From positions 11,604,001 through 11,668,000 of the forward strand of contig OZ038530.1 of NCBI GenBank assembly GCA_964036665.1: a DNA stretch of 64,000 nucleotides, read 5' to 3'. This document shows positions 12,556-24,391 of the stretch, piece after piece. The DNA is from Gordius sp. MW1 (lineage: Eukaryota; Nematomorpha; Gordioida; Gordea; Gordiidae). A program made the translations under genes and the position numbers. The notes beneath the pieces were generated by a model. That model saw nothing but the letters and a program-made list of their open reading frames with translations. It made no database searches and was not told the DNA's origin. Each line of letters begins with the position of its first letter. Position 1 is the stretch's first letter.

Positions 12556-13092
12556 CGCGGCAAAAAAATAAATACTGCAAAAATGGTTTATGAAATATTT
12601 TGCATAAGCGAATATAGGAAGGGGTGAATAAGATAGATTGATACCTGACTAGCTCACAAGTCACAAACATTGACAGCAGTGGTAGTAGTGAGTAGATAAA
12701 CAACAACACACACTTAATTCCTAGTGTCAAAGAGAAGGGAGGGAGACCTTAAGTCTGGAATAAATTGTCAATATAGATAGGGATAAGTTAATTGTGTTTA
12801 TAATTTAAAAAGTTAATGTGAGATGATTAAAATAACTTGTAAATACATTCCTAACACTTTTATCTACGAATTAAATCTATTAAATAAAATTTTTACCGAT
12901 TAATCTGCAAGTTGTTGACGTTTAAAATAAGCTAAAATCGCTGTTTTTGGCAACTTTGACAGCGAATATTTAAAAAACCTGACGTATAGGGAAAAAACTA
13001 AAAACATATTTGTGTTCACAGTGAAAAACTCTACCAGAATCTGCAAACAGTTTGCCGGTTGATTTCACAAGTCCATTATTTGTTGACCAGTG

Positions 13093-13514
13093 TAATTGCC
13101 ATATCTAATTTTATCAATTCGATAATCATGATTTTGATGTAGAATTAAATGAGAGTTTAAAAATAGCTAGACCTATAAATCTTGCCCTTTAACAGGTAAA
13201 AATTGACAACGTTTATTAATTAAATTTAAAATAATATTATTATTATCATTTTTATTTTGTATTTGACAGGTTTATTTAACCGAAGATATTAGGTGTCTAA
13301 TTTTTATATGAATCTTTTAATTAATTGGTATCAATTAATGCATTTTTAATGTTAAAACACTAAATTTATAATTTTAAAGGTATATTATTATTTTTTGCTT
13401 CTATTAATTTGCAATATTCATATTCAGCCCTTTTAAACTACTCAAAAAACATTATCGTATCATGTTCACGGATAACATTTTATAAACCATTAAAATTGTT
13501 AACGCATTATAAAG
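13093..13514. other. AT-rich spacer, nothing recognised
   Basis: No element is evident between the transposon's right end and the protease exon remnant. No good polypyrimidine acceptor is visible just before 13515. Confidence 0.4.
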
Positions 13515-13681
13515 GGTGATGCCGGGGAACATTTGGTTTGTAAAAAAGCAGGAGCTTGGAAATTATTTGGAATCACTAGTTGGGGAGAAGGGTGTGGAGT
13601 GGAAGAAGAGAATATCCTGGCATTTATACAGATATTAGCCGATATTTAGATTGGATCCGAACCTACGTTCCTCAATTATAA
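13515..13681 (+). pseudogene. Trypsin-like serine protease, broken last exon
   Basis: The frame from 13515 reads [11 protein letters not shown], then [16 protein letters not shown]. After a two-base frame change near 13614 it continues [20 protein letters not shown] and a stop at 13679-13681. This is the C-terminal third of a chymotrypsin-fold protease (S1). The catalytic serine motif GDSGGP has become GDAGEH, losing the serine and the oxyanion glycine. With the frame break this is a dead exon. Histidine and aspartate exons were not found. The signal-peptide exon at 6111 may have belonged to the same gene. Confidence 0.8.
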
Positions 13682-13849
13682 TTGAAAACATAATCATATT
13701 TAATTATTTTAATTGCTCTCTAAAACTAATGATAAAAACGAGTAATGTCAAAATTAAAGATTTAGCTAAGTTCTTAATCGATTTTTTGGTAGAAGAAGAT
13801 ATAAATTAAGATAGCTGCTTTCAATCGAATTGTGAAATTACAAACATGA

Positions 13850-14010
13850 GGGTAGCCAAGGGATGGGAGAGAGAGGCGGCTGTCCCCCTCTAAATCCAAA
13901 AAGTTGTTGAAATTTACTAATTATGGCTAAAATTTCAAAAAATGTTCATTTTGCCCCTCTCTAAATCATTATGTTCCCCTTTAATTCCAATGCTGGCTAC
14001 GCCCATGAGC
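13850..14010. mobile_element. MITE of the GGGCGTAGCCAGG family
   Basis: Runs from gggtagccaagggatggg to tggctacgcccatgagc. The inner sequence has the same poly-pyrimidine/poly-purine edge pattern as the other copies (33093, 33934). No coding. Confidence 0.6.
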
Positions 14011-14944
14011 ATAAATTGGGGTTTTAGTGCAACCGCCAAATTACAATTACATTATATCATTTGTTAAGAAGGTCTGCTGTTTGAAAAAGGTAGAGAGGCT
14101 ATTTATTTTTATAAATAACGGGCAAAAGAAGTAGCTATCAACTAGTGCTGTAAAAACAGCTGGGTTTTCGGTCGACCTGATTTTGGTCGCTTAAACATAA
14201 ATAAACCCAAAAAAGTTTGGTCTGTTTTTCTTAGTCGACCTCTCGATCTAGTAGAAATTTAATAAACAGACCAGAAGCGACCCTCAGTCTTAGTAAAACC
14301 AAAGGTTGAAACCCAACGACCATCTATAAAAGACATGAAACAAAGTTCCTTCTTCAACCTTTTAAGATTTTTAGAGCCGCGTAACAAGGATTTTCTCAAG
14401 GGGGAGAAAAGCCGCCAAATTTTTTTTTTGCCCATTACATTTGGAATTAAAAATAAAAAGTAGACACCCAACCGTCGTAAATTAAGATTTAGGTCTGGGC
14501 GGGCACCATAACAATGTGTTTCTTATATAGTTTACTATTTTTTTTGTACCTTTTTATTTATAAAAATTCTAGAATTAAATCAAAAAATTTTAAAAATAAG
14601 ACAAAATTAATGTCTGAAATTTAAAAGTCATTTTGGGGCCCGCAGTTTGGACAGCATAAGTGAATGGGGCATAAGGGATTGGGCTGGCCTTGGCGGGCAA
14701 TTTAGTTACCAAACCGTGATGTGTTCTAGCAGAAAATTTAGACAAATATGCTAAATGAGAAAAGTATTAAGTCTTTATAGAACGAGGTGGTGTTATCAAG
14801 ACAAAAAATGTGGTTAAAGCTTTTTGCCAAAAATTTAATTTAAAAATAAATAAAACCTTTTAAGTTATTTATTAGTGAGTCTTTTATTTGACTAAATATT
14901 TTTAACTCATTTAATATATATCATTTTTTTTAATTTTTGCTAAG

Positions 14945-15120
14945 GGGAGGCGTAGCCAAGGGGTCTGAAAGCGGGAATTTCCTACCCCCTTGACTAAAAT
15001 TTGAAAATTTTTTTGATTAATAATTAGATTAAATGGGTTAAAATATTATAGTTTAGTTGCATAAAAAATTTTGAGACACTTATAAAAGCCTTGAATAGAT
15101 TAAATGGTTTGGCGCTTTTA
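14945..15120. mobile_element. MITE of the GCGTAGCCAAGGGG family (partial)
   Basis: Starts ggaggcgtagccaaggggtc and continues with attagattaaatgggttaaa and an atattatag block that recurs reversed near 16990-17100 and directly at 53487-53745. The right end is unclear. Confidence 0.5.
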
Positions 15121-15534
15121 AATATTCATCGGGAGTTAGCCCCAACTCCTGGTGAAATTCTTGATGTCATATCTTTTGGCAAAAGAAAATTAAAAATTGT
15201 TTTATAGCGACTCTTTTTATAAACAGGTTTTGTATTTATATTATTGAAATAAAATTGTTTTTAAAAAAATTGGAAATTTGCGACTGGATCCACATCATTG
15301 TTTATAACTACAGGTGAAACGTTTTCAACAGCTTAGAACAAAAACAGGGTATCATTTAGAGAGTATTAATCAGTGGATTAAAAATAACATATAGGATAGG
15401 ATAGATAACCATAAATAATATTTATTTTGATAGTCAATGCTTAATTAGGTTTGGATATGCATATGTTTTGTTTGTATATGTAACGACTTAAAAAATAAAC
15501 CATAATAATTATAACAATTAAGATATATAAGAAA
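15121..15534. other. AT-rich spacer, nothing recognised
   Basis: No supported gene, RNA or transposon boundary. Confidence 0.35.
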
Positions 15535-16745
15535 CTAGCTGACCCGGCAAACGTTGTTTTGCTATATGTACATTCGTTAGTTATGTATTTTATAACATCT
15601 TCTAATTTCGAGTCAGGATCTTATAATTTTAAATAAAAAATGGAATGCTGGCCAGCAATTTCCAATATATAAATTTAAAATTATTATATTGATAACAACA
15701 TAATTAAACATAAATTAAATAATGTGTTAATATACTTAAAACCCGCCAACCTCCTCTTCACCCCACCGTCCTTCGATTGGAAGATCTGGATAAAAATAAT
15801 TTAGAGGATTTGTTGATTTTATACATTTTTAGACACATAAACGATGAAAATAAATCCGTAATGCGCCCACCACTAAACATGCAATAATATTAAGACTTCA
15901 TCTTTAGAACTACAAAATACATTAAAAATATTTTGACCATTATGCAAGGTTACATGTAGAAACAATTAAACATGTAATAATATTAAGAATTCATCGTTGA
16001 AACTATAAAATATATTAGAAATCTATTAATTGCTCTGTTATCGGGATTTAAAAAAATTTACCTTGATTAAAGGCCTTTATACGTTATTTTCATATTTGAT
16101 AATTAGAAATATTTTCAATTATATTAATTGGGTATTGTAAAACTTATTAATTTTAACGCTAATCAAATAAGTGTAGAGAATATATTTATTCTAGAAACTT
16201 TTAAACTTGTAGCTTTTACATTCTCGAAGCCCCTTGTTAGGTTTAGACGCGATAGTGTATCAGGGAAAGCTAAGATCGATGTATCATAGTATGTAACTTT
16301 AACTGAAAATTGAAAATGAAGTTTGAACATATAAAAAACTGACGTTAGAAATCTTTTTAAAAAATATATATACACTCTCATAATTACCTTTTAAGCCATG
16401 GAAAAAAGAATTAAAATTATCAAAGAATGAACGAAATTTTATTTATTTCAGGTTTAATTGATAAATTTTATGTTGTCACCGTTAACCGTTTTCGAAAACT
16501 AATGGACCGATTTGGCTCGAACAAATCTTAAAACATGCTTCGGAGTGTCAGGAATAAACTGTGAAATTTTGAGCCAAATCGATCTGGTAGTTTTTACAAA
16601 AGTTGAGAATCAGGCACTAAACCGTTCTCGAAAACTACTGGACCGATTTGGCTCAAACAAATCTTAAAACATGCTCCGGAGTTTGGGGAATGAACTGTGA
16701 AATTTTGAGCCAAATCGGTCCGGTAGTTCTCCAAAAAAAATTTGA
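15535..16745 (-). mobile_element. Helitron relative, 5' truncated, minus strand
   Basis: The 3' signature lies at 15535: ACTAGCTGACCCGGCAAAC then GTTGTTTTGC, the complement of the Helitron end at 2257. One 161-bp-type unit lies at about 15750-15870. Two ccgatttggctc-type units (inverted) lie at 16490-16735. It is therefore the same family as 784-2257. The 5' TC end is missing, cut off by the hAT terminus at 16745. The gap at 15880-16480 is unexplained sequence. Confidence 0.7.
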
Positions 16746-16856
16746 AAATGATTTCGGGTCGGGTCGGGTCGGGTCCGGGTAGAAAATTTGATAATGATTT
16801 CGGGTCGGTCGGGTTCGGGTTGAAAAAAAGTGACTTTGCAGTTCTCTAAGTTAGCC
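16745..16856 (-). mobile_element. hAT terminus with CGGGTCGGGT repeats
   Basis: Holds gggtcgggtcgggtcgggtc and cggtcgggttcgggttg, then aaaagtgactttgcagttct. Reverse-complemented, this matches the left end of the hAT at 2985. Only the terminus is recognisable; the rest appears deleted or displaced by the Helitron piece. Confidence 0.65.
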
Positions 16857-17115
16857 ACTTCCTGGGGCGTTCTGGTGTTTACACGGAAAACAAATGTTCA
16901 ACCAACTTTTCTTCATAGCAATTTTCACAATCATATTCGAAAATTTTACAACTATTTTGTCAAAAATTAAATAAAGATTAAATGTATATATTATGTCCCG
17001 GTTTTTATAAGTGTGTTAAAGTCTTTTATGCAAATAAACTATAATATTTTAATCCATTTAATTTAGTTATTAATCCAAAAAATTTTCAAATTTTGGCCAA
17101 GGGGAAGGAAAAGTC

Positions 17116-18313
17116 TAGAGCTGTTAAAGTTCATCTATGATACGAACTAGTTCAAGTTCATAGTTCAATTTGTAAAAAATCATTAGATCAAGTTCATATT
17201 TTTTAAAAAGTAACTAGTTCAAGTTCATATAGGAAAAAATGTAACTAGTTCAAGTTAATAGTTCAATTTATAAAAATAACTAGTTCAAGTTCATTTCAAA
17301 GTTCAGTTCATTTTTTTAAATATGATAAAGTTTAAATCAAATCCAAGGGGTTTTAGGAAATGATTCCTGTATAATATATTTTTTTTGAATCCTATCCAAT
17401 TTTAGATAAATTTTATAGTTTATTAATTATATATTTTAAAATCTAATTTAAGGAAATATTCATATATGACAAAAGCATCAACTATACAATGTTTAATTCC
17501 TTTATTAAAAACAATATACAATTATAATCTATAATAAAAATCATGTGAAAGTAGATGTGAATTGGGCTTTAATAAAATATTGTTTTCAAAATTATTATTT
17601 AATAAACAAGAACGCTTATCTCCAAATATAAGTTTTCCCAAACTAAGAAGCCTTTCAACTGGAGCACTAGATGGGAGACAAGCGTTATATTAGATAAAAA
17701 TTTGTTTTAGATTTGGAAATTCATCAAATATATAAAATGAGGTATTATTGAGTTTAATATAGTGTTCAATTAATTCTTTATTAGAATTATCACGTCTTAT
17801 ATCTAAGAAATCTAAACCATTATGAGTATGCACCTCTATACTCGTTCCTATTATCCACTTCAGAGCAAATACCCGAATCACTATTGATATCCACCTTTTC
17901 TAATTACAGGCTTTTATAAATCACATTTATTAGCTAAATCTTACTAAGTGCTGACAATAAACAAGCAAGAATTTTTTTGTGTTTTTAAAATCAAAAATGC
18001 GCGGTTACTATATGTCTGTGTGATTACCGCGAAGACAATGCACGTCAAATTGTTAATGCAAAAACAAACAATAACTCCTCTTATAAATTTATCTTAAATA
18101 ATATATTTGTGATAAACTAGTTCAATTATATTTAGTTCAAGTTCAAGTTCAAAAATTTAAAAAAATAACTAGTTCAAGTTCAAGCTTAAAAAAAACTAAT
18201 TAGTTCAAGTTCACATTTTTTGGAAGGTAACTAGTTCAGTTCTAAGTTCAGAAAAAAGTGAACTCGTTCTATGTATGAACTAGTTCAAAATGAACTAGTT
18301 CTTAACAGCTCTA
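17116..18313 (-). mobile_element. hAT element with TAGAGCTGTTAA ends and 8-bp duplication
   Basis: The ends are TAGAGCTGTTAA at 17116 and its complement at 18302-18313. The flanks are gaaaagtc (17108-17115) and taaaagtc (18314-18321), 7 of 8 identical, as expected for a hAT target duplication. Both subterminal zones are packed with copies of AACTAGTTCAAGTTCA. A broken transposase C-terminus lies inside on the minus strand. It landed inside an older MITE whose halves flank it (about 16975-17115 and 18314-18353). Confidence 0.85.
17555..17881 (-). pseudogene. hAT transposase C-terminus, one stop
   Basis: Reading the minus strand from 17881: LDFLDIRRDNSNKELIEHYI ... FDEFPNLKQIFI, a TAA stop, then YNACLPSSAPVERLLSLGKL and a G-D-K-R ... 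N-N-F-E tail. SSAPVERLxSLG with the N-x-F-E tail is the hAT dimerisation domain. Only the single stop at about 17688 interrupts the two halves, so decay is recent. Confidence 0.85.
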
Positions 18314-18614
18314 TAAAAGTCCCGCTTTCCACCCCCTTGGCTACGCGCCTGGATATTTAGTATTAGTTTTATCATTTTTAAATAGTCAAATTCTTGCAAA
18401 AACACTAATTAAAAGCGCACGGTAATTATAAATTTATATCAAAACATAAATGCAATGGAGGAGTGTGTATGGATAATAGGGACGCACAGTATACTCATTA
18501 AATTTGCGTTTTGGGTTAAAATTTTAACGCTATAATAATAATTTTTTTAATTTAAATGCATCTGTAACTTTATAAACTTATCGGCTGAAAAGTCAAATAT
18601 TTTTCACGATAAAA
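18314..18614. other. Right half of split MITE plus AT-rich spacer
   Basis: 18314-18353 (aaaagtcccgctttccaccc, then ccttggctacgcgcctgg) is the right end of the MITE cut by the hAT insertion. The rest is featureless. Confidence 0.5.
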
Positions 18615-18738
18615 CTTAGTGTTGTAAACATGGCTGGGTTTTGTTTGGACCTTGGTTTTAGTTGGTTTTTTGGTCAAACCTTTGGTTCTAAAACCAATGT
18701 TCGACCAAACAAAACCCAGCCGTTTTTACAACACTAAG
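18615..18738. mobile_element. 124-bp palindromic MITE
   Basis: CTTAGTGTTGTAAACATGGC at the left and the complement of CTTAGTGTTGTAAAAACGGC at the right, with aaaacccagc blocks and ggtcaaacc inside. The whole element folds on itself. A longer relative with tagtgctgtaaaaacagctg begins at 14143. No coding. Confidence 0.75.
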
Positions 18739-18864
18739 CCAACTTTTGTCAAGAGCTTGTAAATTTTCCCTATCACATAAATATTTAAAATTTTAGCTCA
18801 CTATAGTTTTCTTTTGAAATAGGCATACATTTCTTAATTTGCCTATATAATGTTATTAAATAAA

Positions 18865-21800
18865 TACGCCCTTCGGGCGTAACTGGGGGCTTCGCCCCCA
18901 GACCCCCGGAGAAGGGGGAGAAGGGAAGGGGCCGGAGAAGGGAAGAGGGGACGACTCATCTATTCTACGTATAAATGTAGCATATTTGCTATGCAATTTA
19001 TGGGCGAGAAAGGTGTGAAGGGGCGAGAATGCCTATAGGGGGTAGGATAATTGCTAGGGTTTCCCCCTTGACTACTCCCATGCTAGTTACACAACATAAA
19101 AATCTACTTTTTTGTAAAAAAAAATTAAATTCATTTAAATTTAAAACCTCAATTTTACTCGCCGTTTTATAACGTATGTTTTGCATGTGATAAAAATTTG
19201 AAGAAGAAAAAGATAGTATTTTTTTACTTTGGCAGAAGCTGGCTATGTAACAAGGGATTGTTTTGTAAAATGAAGTGTGAACATTAAAATAATCAAATAT
19301 ACTTTAAAAATTCTATTATTAATTCAAAAATCTATATTGTCGTAAAGAATGTTTCCAGTTATAACAACTATCCTCGTCTAGGTTAGGCTTTCTTTAGTGT
19401 ATTACTAATTTTATATTAAATTATTTGCTAAAATATAAAAGGCAAGGAAAGGGTTATAAAAATAACCAGGCCAATTGATGAACCTTAAATTAAATTCTGG
19501 CTACTACTATTAATATAAAACTATTGGTATTCTCTTCCATATATAAATCTTTTCAATATCCATGTAAATATGATGACGTATTATGCATGTTTAATGTTAA
19601 TACTACATACTAAACTCGGCATAAATAAAAAATACGCCCGAGAATGCCAATATTGTGAAATAATCTTCATCTCCTCCACTCCCGCCCCCTAGCGGTGGGC
19701 GGATAAGAGGGTAAGATAGGGGTAGGGGTTTAACCTTGGCATAGCGCCATTGAAAAAAAAAATCAATATAAAATATACTCCACCACTACTCCACTACTAT
19801 AATAAAATTGAAATATATGGTAAGCAAGGGTTGCCATCAGTTCTCTTAATCGCTATCCCGCATTTATTCTTAATAAGATATGTTAATTTTAATATCTACC
19901 CATGATTTTACATTGCCAATTAATTTATAATCTGGATTATTTAACGTTGAATTGATAGATATTTAAAAATATAGCCGGTTAACGTGTATTTATACACCGT
20001 TTCAAATAGTTCCCAAAATAACTAATATTTGTGGTCCAATATATTAAAAATATGATTATTAAATCCTTAAATTCGGATGTTTGCAAAATGTAATATAGGC
20101 AAGGGTTAGGGTTAGATTTAGTGTTTGCATCTAGTTGCGTATTACATTAGTTTTTATGGCCTTTAGTGATTATGGGTCCGAATCGTGAAATGCAGTAAAT
20201 TAATAAATTGGGTAAATCACTAAGTTTTAAAACGGGTATATGTGCCAAAATTCAAAAATATTTAAAATTAGGCGTGTAACAAACATTATATTATAAAAAA
20301 ACACAATGTTAAGATTTTGCAGAATTGTTGGGAGAAATTTTTTGTTGAATTTGAACAATTTTTAATTAAAAAAATCAGAACAAATTTTAACAGCAATAGA
20401 AGATTTTAATATTCATGCTATTATTAATATAAGTATATTAAAGTGAGATAATCTTTAAATATCATTGAGTAAGTCTTTAATAAGTGTAGGGACACAGGGA
20501 CCTATATCAGTAAAGGCATAGGGTTCTGTAGGGGGGTGGGGCACAGGGTAATTATCAATGTTAACAAATTCAAAAACAAAAATTAAAATTTCGATTTACA
20601 ATTTAGTCAATGGTCATTTTTTTCCAATGGGCAGTTCCAACAGATGGTCTATAAATCATGTTAGCCAATAAAAACGAGAAAAAAAATTTCGATTCACATT
20701 TTGGCCAATGGCCATTTTTTTCCATTGGGCAGCAGCCAGTACACGTTAAAAGTCGATATAAATACATAAAAGTCAAAACAATAATGAAAAAAAAATTTTT
20801 CACACTTTGGCCAATGGTCATTTTTTGCATTGGTCAGCAGCCAGGACACGGTAAAAGTGGATATAAATTCATAAGAGTCAAAAAAAACGAAAAAAAAATT
20901 TTCGAATCACATTTTGGCCAATGGTCATGTTTTTCATTAGTCAGCAGCCAGGACAGGGTAGAAGTGGTTATAAATTCATAATAGTCAAAAAAACGAAAAA
21001 AATAATTCCGATTCATATTTTGGCCAATGGTCATTTTTTTCCATTGGTCAGCACCCAACGGACGGCAAAAAAGTCATAATAGCATTGGTAGTAACAGGAA
21101 CAATCATAATAAAAAAAAAGAAAAAAATAATTCCGATTCACATTTTGGCCAATGGTCATTTATTTCCATCGGTCAGCACCCAACGGACGGCCAAAAAGTC
21201 ATAATAACATTGGTAGTAACAGGAACAATCATAATAGTTAAAAAAAAAACGAAAAAAATAATTCCGATTCACATTTTGGCCAATGGTCATTTTTTTCCAT
21301 CGGTCAGCAATCAACGGACGGCCAAAAAGTCATAATAGCATTGGTAGTAACAGGAACAATCATAATAATCAAAAAAAAAAACGAAAAAATATACTTGGAT
21401 TCACATTTTGGCCAATGGTCATTTTTTTCCATCGGTCAGCAATCAACGGACGACCAAAAAGTCATAATAGCATTGGTAGTAACAGGAACAATCATAATAG
21501 GCGAAAAAAAACGAAAAAAATAAACTTGGATTCACATTTTGGCCAATGGTCATTTTTTTCCATTGGTCAGGCCAAAAAGTCAAATAGCAATGGTAGTAAC
21601 AGGAACAATCATAATAGTCAAAAAAAAACCGGGATTCGAACCCAAAAACTGGTTAAATTAACAAAAATTAAAAGTAAACAAAACAAGACACTCGGTGCGT
21701 GACATCCACGTTCGGTGCGTGACATTCGGTGCGCACGCCGAATAGGCGGACAAACAAAATGGAAAGTGAGCCCATAAATTGCATAGCAATTAATAAAAAG
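18865..21800 (+). mobile_element. Complex satellite-bearing element, copy 1
   Basis: Same modular order as 48890-50590. (1) GC hairpins with TTCG loops (cgcccTTCGgggcg-type and ctgggggcTTCGcccccag) and a purine tract, 18875-18950. (2) gacgactcatctat and gctatgcaatttatgggcga, about 18950-19060. (3) A roughly 1-kb stretch absent from copy 2 (19071-20084), probably a later insertion. (4) gcaagggttagggttagatt, 20099. (5) A satellite array, 20600-21625. (6) A T-arm-like gggattcgaaccc, 21633. (7) gagcccataaattgcatagc at the right end, the inverse of the block in (2). No coding. Structure loosely resembles Helentron/DINE-type non-autonomous elements; class unproven. Confidence 0.65.
20600..21625 (+). 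repeat. Satellite array, period drifting from 106 to 131 bp
   Basis: The marker ttggccaatggtca occurs at about 20700, 20807, 20914, 21020, 21145, 21276, 21408 and 21539: spacings of 106-107 bp at the left and 125-132 bp at the right. Each unit pairs GGCCAATGG with CCATTGG, forming a small CCAAT-box palindrome. Long open frames across it on both strands are repeat translations. Confidence 0.9.
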
Positions 21801-22013
21801 AATTATTACATCGCCTAAAAATACATTAGTTTACATTTGATTATGATCAGGCTGACTGCAAATTGCTTAAATATCAATAGCAACGCGTAATTAAGCATTT
21901 ATACAAAATTTAATAAGACAAATAACGATATGAATATGTAATATAAATAAGAAACATCAGTCGTATAAACAAACACTATAAATATAAACATTTAATAGAA
22001 AAATTGATTAAAT
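21801..22013. other. AT-rich spacer
   Basis: Nothing recognised between the satellite element and the PHF10-like pseudogene. Confidence 0.4.
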
Positions 22014-24391
22014 TTATTGAAGCAAATTTTTTCCCACAATTTGGGTTTGAATGAGTTCTTGGCAAAGTTAACAAACCCAATCTCCTTCGGGAATATCTTT
22101 TAAGCCAACGCAATAGGAATGATACCCACGATCGCAATTGTCACAACACATCATTTCAGCCTTAATAAATGAAATTAGTAAAATTAAAAAAAGCTCATCA
22201 TACAAAATAAATAAAGTTTTTAATTTATAAATCTAAATAAATATCAACCCAGTTATAAACTCTAAAAAAATCCCCAATCTTAGGGTTTTTAAAACATAAA
22301 TTTGTAGAGGTCAGCAATTTCAGAGTTTTACTTTAATTATGGATACTCAAATAATAATTAATATTTTGATTATACCTAATATTAAAAAAATTACATTTAT
22401 AATTATATAAAGTTTTAAATAAATAGTTATATTTAATAAGGACAGGTTTTTACTAAGATCCTAGAGGCAAAAAAACATAGTAAATTTTTAAGGGTGATGT
22501 TAATTTTTTCTGTCTACAATCACAATCACATAGCAAATGTACAAATTTCTGAATTAAGTTATAACATTTTTCCAAGCCTAAAAAGAGGAATAAGAAAAAC
22601 AAGCATATATCAGCCATTTATTGATCAAGATAGATAAGCTAACTTGATTGAAAATAACATAGTTTTTATGAAAATTCATGAATTCACCAAATTAATAGTA
22701 AAACTTCGTTTTCAGGATTGGTGCAGAGGAAACATGTTTTGCACTCTATACACTGCCAAGCATAGTTGAAACAGATTGATTCATTTTGATGTCGAGGCCA
22801 AAACAAGCTGGATGCCCTGTCATACATTTGTACAAATGAAAACATTAAATTTATATAAATTAAATAGATTTTATTATACAAAACAACTATTAGTTGAATA
22901 AAACATAAAAACAATTATAAAGGAAATACAACGATATACTGCTAAAAAGCTTACCAACTTTGGTACAGGTGGCCTTTTAAGATTGATTCTGCCAATGGAG
23001 GGAAACATAAATATTACACCATTCAGCAGACATCTATAGCAGACACAATATATATATACTAAATTCAGCTTGTTAAATCAAAGATGCGTCAGAAATATTT
23101 TTTTACTTGATTAGTTTTTTGCAAAGATTCAATTGATATTGTGTACGATTTGTCATTCAACGTTTTAGACTAAAATTATCACGGATAAAAATAAGAACTG
23201 AATAAGGTATACTATAATAAAATATCATTGCTAATTGTAAATTAGTCAGGCATAACCTCAAATTTAATTCATTTCTTATTTTATAAACTAGGTAATAAAT
23301 GTCATAAGGCCCTTAATTTTAAGCTTTCAAACAAAATCCCTACAATAGTCATCTCAACCCTAGGCTATAATTTAAGAAACATTTAAAATTTTATATTAAC
23401 AAAGTTTATATCATACAATTTGCCACATATATTAGCAAAAGAGACAATTTTGATTTAATTAAAAACTTTATGTGATGATGTAAACATTTGAAAAGGAGTA
23501 CCTAGACTCTAAATACATTACTACCCAATAGTTAAGTAACAACATGTTGCCATTTAACTGTTATTTAATATAAATTACCTGTGTTGCACAATTAAATATC
23601 ATGTGAACAAAATATAAAGTCTTCGGTTTAAAAAACCTCAAAAAAGTTAAAGACAAAGATTTCATCAACAATTTTAAAAAGACTCAGCAAGTAAAATTAA
23701 GAAGGAGGGGCCTGAACTTGGACAAGTCTGTAACTTTATAAAAATATACTTCAAGAACACATCTTTTTTTGTTTTTTTAATAAACCCTTATGTTTAAAAA
23801 ATTAGTAAATGATAAATTTTTAAACAGTACATTGTAACTTTTGCAATCTTATATTTAAATAAAAGTTTGACACCTTTTAGTCATGAAAGAACTTATGTTT
23901 GGCTTTAAGCTTTAACATACCAAAAAATAGAAACAAAACTTAGGATATAGAAACAGAAAAATTAAAATCCTAGTGTGCCTACACACTTTCAAAAATAATT
24001 TTATTAAAAATTTGATATAATCTGGAGATTAATTACCTCTAATGTAGTGAGATGCTGATCGGGTGCAAATGGTTGTCATTAAAGTAATTTGACTTGGATG
24101 CAAACTGTGTTTGACCAGATTGCTCTCTAAAGTTCTTTGGGTTTACATTTTTAGGGTAAAATATAATCTAGTAAGGGGAATTATTGTAAAAGAGTTATTT
24201 TCACTAGATTTGTTTTGATTTTGAAATTTACCAGTTATCAAATTCCTTTTTAGCCATCCTTCTTTTGCATTGTTCTCTATAATCTATAATTATCTTTAAA
24301 TAATCATCATTATAAATGTTTTTTGATGAAATAATAGATTTTATTGGAGTATTAATTGGTAGTTTTTCCAAATCATTAGCTGTATATCTTT

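Larger units (their letters stand above)
10554..13092. mobile_element. Long-TIR DNA transposon (CACTA-like ends, TAA duplication)
   Basis: The ends are inverted: CACTAGTCAACAAATAAT at 10554 and the complement of CACTGGTCAACAAATAAT ending at 13092. The arms stay complementary for about 740 bp (to roughly 11290, from roughly 12310). Host TAA lies on both sides (10551-10553 and 13093-13095), consistent with a 3-bp target duplication. About 1 kb lies between the arms with no transposase seen. The CACT[A/G] start and 3-bp duplication suggest a CACTA/EnSpm relative, but arms this long are unusual for that group. Both arms contain the same small G-run MITE. Confidence 0.75.

Noticed and set aside
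21625-21660. gggattcgaaccc as a tRNA end
   Set aside because: Isolated B-box-like sequence with no tRNA body.
20603-21702. Several 60-139 codon frames on both strands
   Set aside because: All lie in the satellite array; AATG and AAAAACGAAAAA units create open frames on both strands.
24030-24140. Possible extra PHF10-like exon on the minus strand (NPKNFREQSGQTQFASKS) with donor TTAGAG|GTAATT
   Set aside because: Joining it to the SAY exon donor creates a stop in the obvious phase and no family match is clear, so it is left out of the exon list.
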